Below are positions 1 through 6,084 of a DNA stretch of 8,250 bases, in pieces. Origin of the DNA: an uncultured Thermomicrobiales bacterium (lineage in GTDB: Bacteria > Chloroflexota > Chloroflexia > Thermomicrobiales > UBA6265); NCBI GenBank assembly GCA_902806375.1, contig CADCWK010000083.1, forward strand, positions 1 through 8,250. Direction: 5' to 3'. Under the pieces are notes generated by a model. It searched no databases. It saw only the letters and a program-made list of their open reading frames with translations, and was not told where the DNA came from. The number at the start of each line of letters is the position of its first letter. Within the stretch, counting starts at the first letter, position 1. Made by a program: the position numbers and the translations under genes.

Positions 1-1
1 C

Positions 2-838
2 GATGTCCTGACCGGGACGATGGGCTTCGGCCAGCTCTATGGCGCGCCGGGAGCGTTCCCGATCCTGACCGAGGCCGCGCGCCGGGGGGTCCGTCTGTTC
101 CCGCCGATGCCGCTCTCGGACCTTAGTCCCGATGAGTGGATCGCCCGGCTGGGTGAGCTGCCCCTGATCTACCAGCCGGGGACGCGCTGGATGTACAACA
201 CGCCATCGCAGGTCCTTGGGGTCCTGGTCGCCCGCGTCGCAGGGCGGCCGTTGGGTGATGTCCTCCGGGAACGGATCTTCGCGCCACTCGGGATGTCCGA
301 CACGGGGTTCCACGTGCCGCGCGGTAGCCTCGCGCGGCTGGCCGTGCCCTACGATCTCGATCAGGCGACCGGGAAGCTGGTGGCCGTGGACGGCGTCGGT
401 GCCGACAGTGTCTGGGCGAGCCCGCCAGTCTTCCCGGACGGTGCCGGTGGGCTGGTCTCGACGGTGGGCGACATGCTCGCATTCGGCCAGTTGATGCTCG
501 GCGCCGGGCGCCTCGGGAGCACCCGGCTGTTGTCCCGGCCGACCGTGACGACGATGACGACTGACCAGGTGACGCGGGAGCAGAAACGGGACGCGCTGGT
601 CCTCGGCGACCCGGACGCCCGGGGCTGGGGCTTCGGGCTGTCGGTCATTACCCGGCGGGACCAGACCTCATCCACACCGGGGCGGTTTGGCTGGGATGGC
701 GGGTTCGGAACCTCGTGGTACGCCGATCCGGCGGAGGATCTCACCGCGGTGCTCATGACGCAGCGCTCGTTCGGCTACCCCGACCCGGGCATCCGCGACG
801 ACTTCTGGACATCCGTCTACGCCGCCATCGACGATTGA
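2..838 (+). CDS. Serine beta-lactamase-family (class C / CubicO-like) hydrolase, 5' end missing
   Basis: This is the C-terminal 278 residues of a serine hydrolase of the beta-lactamase/transpeptidase-like fold. The frame is open to the left edge, so the true start and the catalytic Ser-x-x-Lys motif lie outside the window. The visible part begins with DVLTGTMGFG, matching the stretch just after the helix that carries the catalytic Ser in this family. The family signature follows: QPGTRWMYNTPSQVLG (Tyr codon at 194-196, the second active-site motif, YNT instead of the commoner YSN), then the conserved block IFAPLGMSDTGF. Near the end, GWGFGL and GWDGGFGTSWYADP (about 686-730) stand where classical enzymes have KTG or HxG, and are typical of the CubicO/esterase-like branch. 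Members include esterases, D-amino-acid peptidases and proteins of unknown substrate; nothing here shows that this is an antibiotic-resistance enzyme. It is convergent with the RNase J gene. The family is firm and the substrate unknown. Confidence 0.9.
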   Translation, partial: DVLTGTMGFGQLYGAPGAFPILTEAARRGVRLFPPMPLSDLSPDEWIARLGELPLIYQPGTRWMYNTPSQVLGVLVARVAGRPLGDVLRERIFAPLGMSDTGFHVPRGSLARLAVPYDLDQATGKLVAVDGVGADSVWASPPVFPDGAGGLVSTVGDMLAFGQLMLGAGRLGSTRLLSRPTVTTMTTDQVTREQKRDALVLGDPDARGWGFGLSVITRRDQTSSTPGRFGWDGGFGTSWYADPAEDLTAVLMTQRSFGYPDPGIRDDFWTSVYAAIDD

Positions 839-863
839 TGACCCTCCTATGGGCCGGGTAGAC

Positions 864-879
864 GGTTCGACGTGGAACG
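864..879. promoter_or_regulatory. Degenerate parS-like palindrome (possible ParB site)
   Basis: The inner 14 bases, GTTCGACGTGGAAC (865-878), differ by one base from the parS core GTTCCACGTGGAAC; over the full 16-mer three bases differ. The inner mismatch changes the first base of the central CACGTG, so binding would probably be weakened. It lies between genes and is listed mainly because a much better match occurs at 4131-4146. It could be a chance palindrome or the operator of another regulator. Confidence 0.3.
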
Positions 880-950
880 GCGACCGGTCGTCGCAGCCGG
901 TGGCCGGTCCCATCGACATCGGGTGGGGCGACGCGATGACCAGCAGACAG

Positions 951-964
951 TCCACCCGGGTGGA
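951..964. repeat. 14-bp perfect palindrome
   Basis: The sequence TCCACCCGGGTGGA reads the same on both strands. It sits 2 bp before the long inverted repeat at 967-1019 and may be an operator, an accessory part of the terminator or a chance GC palindrome. No function can be assigned. Confidence 0.5.
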
Positions 965-966
965 AT

Positions 967-1019
967 CGGACAGGGAGAGGGGGCAGGGACATCGCGTCCC
1001 TGCCCCCTCTCCCTGTCCG
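967..1019. terminator. Perfect inverted repeat, 24-bp arms, 5-nt loop (probable bidirectional terminator)
   Basis: The left arm 967-990 and right arm 996-1019 are exact reverse complements, separated by the loop ATCGC. The arms are purine-rich on one side and pyrimidine-rich on the other. The repeat lies in the convergent space, 128 bp after the hydrolase stop and 16 bp after the RNase J stop, where a bidirectional transcription stop would be expected. Neither strand has a run of T after the stem, so it is not a textbook Rho-independent terminator. It could act as a U-tract-free terminator or as a 3' end-stabilising hairpin, or it could be a small repeated element. Confidence 0.65.
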
Positions 1020-1035
1020 CTGATAGCAGGTCTGA

Positions 1036-3573
1036 CTACAGCTCGGTCACGACCGGCAGGATCATCGGCCACTTCTTGTCCGTCGAGCGGCGGTACAGCA
1101 CCCGGCCAACCGACTCCTTGGTCCGGGAGATCAGGTGGCCGATCTGGACCTCGCCCCGCTGGCGGCGCTGGAGGGCGCGCCGCAGCTCCAGCTCGGCCTC
1201 GCGCAGCGCGCCATTGGCCAGGTCCGGCTTGAGGTCGCGGGCGATGAGTTCCGGCCCGGCGATCAGCTCGCCGGAGGTCCGGTCGACGACCATCATGACG
1301 ATCACGACCCCGTCGTCGAACAGGTGGTCGCGCTCACGCAGCCGGTAGATGCCGCCCCGATCGCCGAGGCGGTCGAGCAGCAGCGATCCGGCCGGGATCC
1401 GGGAGCGCTGGTTGGCGGTGTCCGCCGTGAACTCGAGCACGCCGCCGATTTCCGGGAGCAGGACGCGCTCTGGCGGGATACCCGCTTCCCCGGCCAGATC
1501 GCGGTACAGCATCATGTGGCGGTACTCGCCGTGGATCGGGATGACGAAGCGCGGGTTGAGCAGGTCGATCATCTTGCGCAACTCGTCGCGACTGGCGTGA
1601 CCGGAGACGTGGACCCCACGGTCGCGGGTGGAGTAGACGACCCGGGCGCCCCGCCGGAACAGGTTGTCGATCGTCCGGGTGACGGTCTCCTCGTTGCCGG
1701 GGATCGGCGTCGCGGAGAGCAGCGCGACGTCGCCCTTCGTGACGCGGATCTTGGGGTGCTCACCGGCAGCGATCCGGGCCAGCGCGGCCGAGGCCTCGCC
1801 CTGCGACCCGGTGATGACCAGCACCCGCTGCTGCCGGGGCAGCCGCATGACCTCGTCGAGGGGCATCAGCAACCCCTCGGGTGGGTCGAGGTAGCCGAGG
1901 TCCCGGGCCACCTGGGAGTTCTGCTCCATGCTCCGGCCAGCGACGGCGACCTTGCGTCCGTGGCGATGGGCGGCACGGAGGGCCATGTGGATCCGGTTGA
2001 TGTTCGAGGCGAAGGTCGCGATGACGACCATGCCGCGGGCATCCTTGATGACCTCGTCGATCGTATCCATCACGACGCGCTCGGAGGGCGTCGTGCCTTC
2101 CATCTCCACCCGGACGGTGTCGGAGAACAGCGCCAGGACGCCCTCCTGACCCAGCTGGCGGAGGCGGCGCTCGTCGGTCGGGCCGCCCATGACCGGGGTC
2201 GGGTCGAACTTGAAGTCGGCGGTGTCGACGATCGTGCCGACGGGGGTATGGACCGCGATCGCGTTGGTATCCGGGATCGAGTGGGTGACGTGGATGAACT
2301 CGGCTTCGAGCTGGCCGAACCGGTAGCGCTCGTGGGGCACGACCGGGATCAGCTTGACGAGCTTCTCGAGCCGGTGCTCCTCCAGCTTGCGCTCGATCAG
2401 CCCGATCGAGAGTGGCGACCCGTAGATCGGGATCGGCGCCGCGTCCGCGAACTGCGGGATGATGTACGGCAGGGCACCGATGTGGTCCTCATGGCCATGG
2501 GTGATGAGGATGGCGCGGAGATTGGCCAGGCGGTTCCGGACGTACGAGACGTCGGGCACGATCAGGTCGATGCCGCGCTGCTCCTCCTCGGGGAACTTGC
2601 CGCCGCAGTCGAGCAGGATGATGTCCCGCTCGTACTCGACCATCGTCATGTTCTTGCCGACCTCACCGACCCCACCGAGGGGGACGATGCGGAGCTTGCC
2701 CGCCGGAGCCACCTGGCTCGTTTCCAGGGAGAGCGACGTGCCACGTCGGTCGCTGCCGCTCCGGCGGGGCGTCGCCTGCCCGGCATTGGGGGCGGCGTGC
2801 CCGGAGGGGTGCTGATTGGCAGGACGGCGGGATTCGCTCCCGTCTCCGCCCGGCTGCCGACCCCGACCACCGCCGCCGCTACCGCCGCGCTGACCGGACC
2901 GCTGGCCAGAGGTGCCGGAGGGAGTCGAGCCGGATCGGGACGGGTTGCCCTGACGACCGCCTGGCCCAGCTGCAGCGGACGTCGACGTCGTCACATCGGG
3001 CACCGGGCGCTGTCCGCCGAGGATGCGCTGCTGACCGGGAGGGCGCTGCCCACCGGCCGGTCGGTTGGCACCACCGGATCGTGTCCCGGCCTCGTTCCCG
3101 GTCGCGGGGCGAGTCCCACGACCACCATCCGGTGTCGCGGGCGACTGGCGGGGGCGGTTCGGCTCGTAGCGGGGCTCGGCTTCCTCGTCCCGGTGGGGTC
3201 GCCGGTGCCCGGCCGGCGGCTGGGGCCGGCGGCTGCCCCGGTTGGCCCCCTGTCCGCCGTCTCGCGGCGTGCCCTGCTCACGCGGTTGCCCGCCGCCCTC
3301 GCGCTGGCCGCCACGCTCGCGCGGCTGACGGTGGCCCCGGGTAGCCGCATCGCCTCCGCCCTGGGCCACCGGCCCGTCGCCGCCTGTCTCCGCGCTGCCC
3401 GGCGTGCCGGCCGTCTGCCCCTCGGGGCGAGGGCCGCGATTGGACGGGCGACGCCGGCGGCGATTGCTGCCCGAGCGCTGCTCGTTCGCATCCGCTCCAC
3501 GAGAGGCATCGGCGATACGCTGCGAGTCGCCGGAGGGCGCTCGTCGCTCCTGGTCGTTCTGGTTGTCGGTCAC
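1036..3573 (-). CDS. rnj: Ribonuclease J with a ~291-residue disordered N-terminal extension
   Basis: RNase J is a zinc-dependent metallo-beta-lactamase/beta-CASP nuclease with 5'-3' exonuclease and endonuclease activity, acting in mRNA decay and rRNA maturation. With a GTG start the product is 845 residues. Residues 292-845 are a full RNase J: start of the catalytic fold (GKLRIVPLGGVGEVGKN), metal-binding HGHEDH (359-364), HSIPD (431-435), TADFKFD (451-457), SDTVRVE (484-490, where most relatives have SDSTN), FASNINRI (521-528), GRSMEQN (546-552), TGSQGE (588-593), SATPIPGNE (620-628), HVSGHAS (655-661), IPIHGEYR (678-685) and a C-terminal domain from about 722. All metal ligands seen in the family appear present. 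Residues 1-291 are low complexity. I chose GTG at 3573 because AAGGA lies 6 nt before it; an in-frame ATG at 3591 and one at 3750 have no such site. The gene is single, with no dapA neighbour in view. Family call is firm; start is likely. Confidence 0.95.
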   Translation of the reverse strand: MTDNQNDQERRAPSGDSQRIADASRGADANEQRSGSNRRRRRPSNRGPRPEGQTAGTPGSAETGGDGPVAQGGGDAATRGHRQPRERGGQREGGGQPREQGTPRDGGQGANRGSRRPQPPAGHRRPHRDEEAEPRYEPNRPRQSPATPDGGRGTRPATGNEAGTRSGGANRPAGGQRPPGQQRILGGQRPVPDVTTSTSAAAGPGGRQGNPSRSGSTPSGTSGQRSGQRGGSGGGGRGRQPGGDGSESRRPANQHPSGHAAPNAGQATPRRSGSDRRGTSLSLETSQVAPAGKLRIVPLGGVGEVGKNMTMVEYERDIILLDCGGKFPEEEQRGIDLIVPDVSYVRNRLANLRAILITHGHEDHIGALPYIIPQFADAAPIPIYGSPLSIGLIERKLEEHRLEKLVKLIPVVPHERYRFGQLEAEFIHVTHSIPDTNAIAVHTPVGTIVDTADFKFDPTPVMGGPTDERRLRQLGQEGVLALFSDTVRVEMEGTTPSERVVMDTIDEVIKDARGMVVIATFASNINRIHMALRAAHRHGRKVAVAGRSMEQNSQVARDLGYLDPPEGLLMPLDEVMRLPRQQRVLVITGSQGEASAALARIAAGEHPKIRVTKGDVALLSATPIPGNEETVTRTIDNLFRRGARVVYSTRDRGVHVSGHASRDELRKMIDLLNPRFVIPIHGEYRHMMLYRDLAGEAGIPPERVLLPEIGGVLEFTADTANQRSRIPAGSLLLDRLGDRGGIYRLRERDHLFDDGVVIVMMVVDRTSGELIAGPELIARDLKPDLANGALREAELELRRALQRRQRGEVQIGHLISRTKESVGRVLYRRSTDKKWPMILPVVTEL
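2701..3573 (-). other. Low-complexity Arg/Gly/Pro/Gln-rich N-terminal extension of RNase J
   Basis: This segment encodes residues 1-291 of RNase J. It is dominated by Gly, Arg, Pro, Gln, Ser, Ala and Asn, with few large hydrophobic residues. A basic run NRRRRR sits at residues 37-42, RGG-like pieces such as RERGGQREGGGQ and GQRGGSGGGGRGRQ occur in the middle and late parts, and one short acidic patch (RDEEAEPRYE) interrupts them. Typical RNase J proteins have about 555 residues and no such extension. It is in frame with the catalytic domain and preceded by a good ribosome binding site, so it is very probably translated. By analogy with arginine-rich disordered regions of other RNA-decay proteins it may bind RNA or partners; that role is inferred. 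Confidence 0.8.
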
Positions 3574-3579
3574 GTTGGT

Positions 3580-3584
3580 TCCTT
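3580..3584 (-). promoter_or_regulatory. Ribosome binding site deciding the RNase J start
   Basis: On the - strand AAGGA ends 6 nt before GTG at 3573, an ideal Shine-Dalgarno spacing. The upstream in-frame ATG at 3591 overlaps this region and has no purine-rich site of its own, so GTG is favoured. Confidence 0.75.
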
Positions 3585-4130
3585 GTGTCATGCGGACCGG
3601 GGCTCGATCGCCATCCGGTCGCTTCTCGATCGATTGACCGGCGGGACCGTCTGGTCCGTCATGCCGGGTTGTCTCGCGGTCCTGTCCCCGGAGCCGGGTG
3701 GATGCGCACCGGAGCCGCTCCCTGACGTCCTCACGCCGGATCCGACCCACTCCCGTATGAGGATGGGGAGCCGAATGTCGGGGTGCGATCGCGCCGGCGA
3801 CCCGCCTGGTGGCGATCCGGAACGCTGCTGCTCGATGGGCAGTCGGGCGCCGGTCGGGATTCGACCCGCCGGGCGGGACGCCGGTTCGACCGGTGAGATC
3901 GACCAGCCGCTGGTCGCGGGCGGGATGCCGTGCCGTGCCGGTTCCGGGATCTGGACGAGACGGTGTGGAGGGAACCCGACGATGTTCGAGTCATGGTCCG
4001 ACACCTGTAACCGGTCGAAGTGTACCGCGTCGCCCACTCCCGCGTCGTCGGGCCGCTCCCATGGCGTCGAATCGGCGTTGTCGTGGGTGAATGCGGGTGC
4101 CGCGTGGGCCGCGCGTGCCGGTGCGGACAA

Positions 4131-4146
4131 TGTCCCACGTGAAACA
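4131..4146. promoter_or_regulatory. parS: Probable parS centromere site (ParB binding)
   Basis: The 16-mer TGTCCCACGTGAAACA matches the bacterial chromosomal parS consensus TGTTNCACGTGAAACA at all positions but one (the fourth base, C for T). The central CACGTG at 4136-4141 and the right half GTGAAACA are perfect. It is in a non-coding region 50 bp before the oxidoreductase start. Sites of this kind are bound by ParB, which spreads and loads condensin, and they normally cluster near the replication origin. No parA, parB, dnaA or gidB is visible here. A regulator with a CACGTG-centred operator is the main alternative. Confidence 0.65.
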
Positions 4147-4181
4147 CTCCAGCGATCTGCACAATGGCCGGTACCAACGTC

Positions 4182-4186
4182 GGGAG
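4182..4186 (+). promoter_or_regulatory. Ribosome binding site deciding the oxidoreductase start
   Basis: GGGAG lies 9 nt before ATG at 4196. The nearer in-frame ATG at 4187 directly abuts it, and the upstream ATGs at 4091 and 4130 have no comparable site, so 4196 is the best start. Confidence 0.65.
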
Positions 4187-4195
4187 ATGCGCAGC

Positions 4196-5620
4196 ATGTC
4201 GGGAGAGCGTCCCACGGTCGTTGTCGGAGCGGGGCCCAATGGACTCGCATCCGCGATCGCCCTGGCCCAGGCCGGGCGACGCGTCACCCTCTACGAGGCT
4301 GCCGCCACCATCGGTGGAGGGTCGCGCACATCCGGGATGACCCTGCCGGGATTTCGCCACGACCCCTGCAGCACCGTCCATGCACTGGCACCGTCATCCC
4401 CGTTCCTCGCCCGCCTCGGACTGGAACGTTTCGGTCTGGAGTGGGTCCGGCCCGAGATCCCGCTGGCACACCCATTCGACGATGGTTCCGCGGCGTCGCT
4501 GCACCGGTCCGTCGACGAGACCGCGGACCAGTTCCCGGCTGTCGACGCCGATGCCTACCGGCGACTGATCGGCCCGCTCATGGACCGGCGCCAGACCCTG
4601 TGGGAGATGTTCCTCGGGCCGATCGGTGGGGCGCTCCCCCATCCCGGCCTCATGGCCCGGTTCGGCGTGCGCGGACTCTGGCCCGCGCCGACCCTGGCCG
4701 GGGCGCGCTTCCGGACGGCCCCGCCCCGGGCACTGCTCGCCGGCAACGCCGCCCACTCGTTCCAGGACCTCCGGGAACCGGGGACCAGTTCGATCGCGCT
4801 GATGCTGACGCTGGCCGCCCATGCGGACGGCTGGCCATTCGCGCGCGGCGGCTCCCAGGCGCTGGTCGACGCGATGGCGGCGTTGCTCCGCGAACTCGGT
4901 GGGACGATCGTCACCGGCCATCCCATCCGGTCCCTGCGGGAGTTGCCGGATGACGCGACGGTGGTCTTCGACCTGACGCCCCGCCAGATCCTCGCGATCG
5001 CCGGGGATGAGCTCCCGGCCGGCTACCGCCGCCGACTCAGCCGCTTTCGCTATGGGGCCGCGGCGTTCAAACTGGACTGGGCCCTCAGTGGCCCCATCCC
5101 GTGGGTCGCCCCGGCTGTCCGCCGGGCGGGGACCGTCCACCTGGGTGGATCGCTGGCGGAGATCGTCGCGTCCGAAGCTGCGGTGGCTCACGGTCACGTC
5201 TCCGAGCGGCCATTCGTCCTGCTGACCCAGCCGACCATTGTCGACCCGAGCCGTGCGCCGGTGGGAAAGCACGTCGCCTGGGCGTACTGCCACGTCCCGG
5301 CCGGCTCGACCGTCGACATGACGGATCGGATCGAGCGGCAGGTCGAGCGCTTCGCCCCCGGCTTCCGTGACCTGATCATCGGCCGGAGCGTGACCACCCC
5401 GTCCGATTTCGAGCGATCCAACGAGAATTATGTCAATGGGGACATCAATGGCGGCCGGCAGGACCTGCTCCAGCAGTTCACGCGACCCGTCCCCCGACTG
5501 GATCCCTACCGGACGCCCAACCCGCGCCTGTACATCGGCTCCTCATCAACCCCCCCTGGCGGTGGTATCCACGGGATGTCCGGCTTTCATGGGGCCCGAG
5601 CGGCGTTGAAGCGACCCTGA
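4196..5620 (+). CDS. FAD-dependent phytoene-desaturase-like oxidoreductase (COG1233 / PYROXD2-like)
   Basis: The product has 474 residues, within the range of this flavoprotein family. A Rossmann FAD-binding fold opens it: TVVVGAGPNGLASAIALAQAG (about residues 6-26), followed by LYEAAATIGGGSRT, with the acidic residue that contacts the FAD ribose and the GG motif of the amine-oxidase/CrtI superfamily. The C-terminal FAD motif is also present: PNPRLYIGSSSTPPGGGIHGMSGFHGARAAL, which I split as RLYIGSSSTPPGGG and GMSGFHGARAAL. The stretch NENYVNGDINGGR just before it is typical of the PYROXD2-like branch. The substrate is not known for most bacterial members; carotenoid desaturation is not supported, since no crtB or other carotenoid gene is near. 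The start at ATG 4196 puts the protein five residues before the Rossmann strand. It is divergent from RNase J, and no terminator is evident after the stop. Family is firm, function open. Confidence 0.9.
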   Translation: MSGERPTVVVGAGPNGLASAIALAQAGRRVTLYEAAATIGGGSRTSGMTLPGFRHDPCSTVHALAPSSPFLARLGLERFGLEWVRPEIPLAHPFDDGSAASLHRSVDETADQFPAVDADAYRRLIGPLMDRRQTLWEMFLGPIGGALPHPGLMARFGVRGLWPAPTLAGARFRTAPPRALLAGNAAHSFQDLREPGTSSIALMLTLAAHADGWPFARGGSQALVDAMAALLRELGGTIVTGHPIRSLRELPDDATVVFDLTPRQILAIAGDELPAGYRRRLSRFRYGAAAFKLDWALSGPIPWVAPAVRRAGTVHLGGSLAEIVASEAAVAHGHVSERPFVLLTQPTIVDPSRAPVGKHVAWAYCHVPAGSTVDMTDRIERQVERFAPGFRDLIIGRSVTTPSDFERSNENYVNGDINGGRQDLLQQFTRPVPRLDPYRTPNPRLYIGSSSTPPGGGIHGMSGFHGARAALKRP

Positions 5621-6028
5621 CGGATAGTCGCCGCGTCGTGCCTCCCGCTCGTCTACCGGGTTAGGACGCGCGGTCGCTGCCGATGGACGCGGTCGCTACG
5701 GCCACGGGCCCGACTCCAACGGGGATGGCCCTTCGGACGTCACACGGCGACCGGGTCGGGCTGTACGCGGCCGACCGATCCCCGTTCCGCCGGGTCGCCT
5801 CGTGGTCCGCCGGTCGGTCGCGTGGTGGATCGTACCGGTCGTGCTGGCAATGACGAGGGCGCCCCCCGGACGTCGACCGGGCCGTCGATCGCGAGCGGGA
5901 CCATGGTCGTGTTCCCGGCTGATGCGTCGATGGCGACCCTCGCCCCCCGGGTCGTCGTCCGGGCCGTCGCCAGGGCCGGTCCCCGCTTCCCTGCTCCCGC
6001 CGTCACATACACGCGCGGTCCAGGCAGG

Positions 6029-6050
6029 GCGGACATGTCATCATGTCCGC
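6029..6050. repeat. Inverted repeat, 9-bp arms, 4-nt loop, upstream of the DUF4129 gene
   Basis: GCGGACATG (6029-6037) and CATGTCCGC (6042-6050) are exact reverse complements around the loop TCAT. The centre is 45 bp before the start codon of the next gene, a position that fits an operator dyad or a 5' leader hairpin. There is no T run after it. Confidence 0.55.
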
Positions 6051-6070
6051 ACGGTGTGGCCTGCTATCAC

Positions 6071-6075
6071 GGAGG
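6071..6075 (+). promoter_or_regulatory. Ribosome binding site deciding the DUF4129 start
   Basis: GGAGG lies 9 nt before ATG at 6085 and supports this start over the in-frame ATG at 6043, which has no such site. Confidence 0.75.
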
Positions 6076-6084
6076 GAACCGGCG

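Larger units (their letters stand above)
839..1035. other. Convergent intergenic region between hydrolase and RNase J
   Basis: This is a 197-bp gap between two genes that read towards each other. It holds a parS-like site (864-879), a 14-bp palindrome (951-964) and a very strong inverted repeat (967-1019), annotated separately. Short reading frames across it show no recognisable protein and no ribosome binding site, so I take it as non-coding. Confidence 0.75.
3574..4195. other. Divergent intergenic region upstream of RNase J and the oxidoreductase
   Basis: These ~620 bp separate two genes that read away from each other and must contain both promoters. Several reading frames cross it on both strands, but their translations are Arg/Pro/Ser-rich, have no ribosome binding site and resemble no family I know. 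I could not pick out a convincing -35/-10 pair on either strand. No tRNA, riboswitch or other structured RNA was recognised. A parS-like site lies near the right end (4131-4146). A long untranslated leader for RNase J, which is often autoregulated at the RNA level, is possible but not shown. Confidence 0.6.
5621..6084. other. 464-bp region without a convincing gene
   Basis: Short frames cross this gap on both strands; the longest on the - strand is 98 codons (5740-6036) and starts without a ribosome binding site. Its translation is Ala/Arg/Thr-rich and matches nothing I know. Near the left end an imperfect direct repeat is visible: GGACGCGCGGTCGCT (5664-5678) and GGACGCGGTCGCT (5685-5697). 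The right end carries the hairpin at 6029-6050. The region presumably holds the end of the oxidoreductase transcript and the promoter of the DUF4129 gene, but I could not locate either clearly. Confidence 0.55.

Noticed and set aside
306..321. A CACGTG-centred word with a perfect left parS half (GTTCCACGTG)
   Set aside because: It lies inside the hydrolase coding sequence and the right half does not match, so it is probably chance.
1987..1995. A DnaA-box-like word (TGTGGATCC)
   Set aside because: Two mismatches from TGTGGATAA, inside RNase J coding sequence, and no other boxes nearby; not evidence for an origin.
3868..3900. A tRNA-like T-arm (GGTTCGACC within a short stem)
   Set aside because: The stem and the 7-nt loop cannot be aligned correctly with TTCGA in its required place, and no acceptor, D or anticodon arms fit around it.
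4091..4195. Upstream in-frame extension of the oxidoreductase from ATG at 4091
   Set aside because: It would make the parS-like site coding, has no ribosome binding site, and adds 35 residues before a Rossmann strand that normally lies near the N-terminus.
1135..4953. A 1272-codon open frame on the + strand across RNase J and into the oxidoreductase
   Set aside because: Its first codon position lies opposite the G/C-rich third position of RNase J codons, which removes stops that must start with T. The translation shows no family motif, and the - strand product is a clear RNase J.
4394..5293. A 299-codon - strand frame opposite the oxidoreductase
   Set aside because: The + strand frame has both FAD-binding motifs; the antisense translation is compositionally biased and unrecognisable.
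5740..6036. A 98-codon - strand frame in the long gap
   Set aside because: No ribosome binding site, no recognisable domain and competing frames of similar quality on the + strand; not enough to call a gene.
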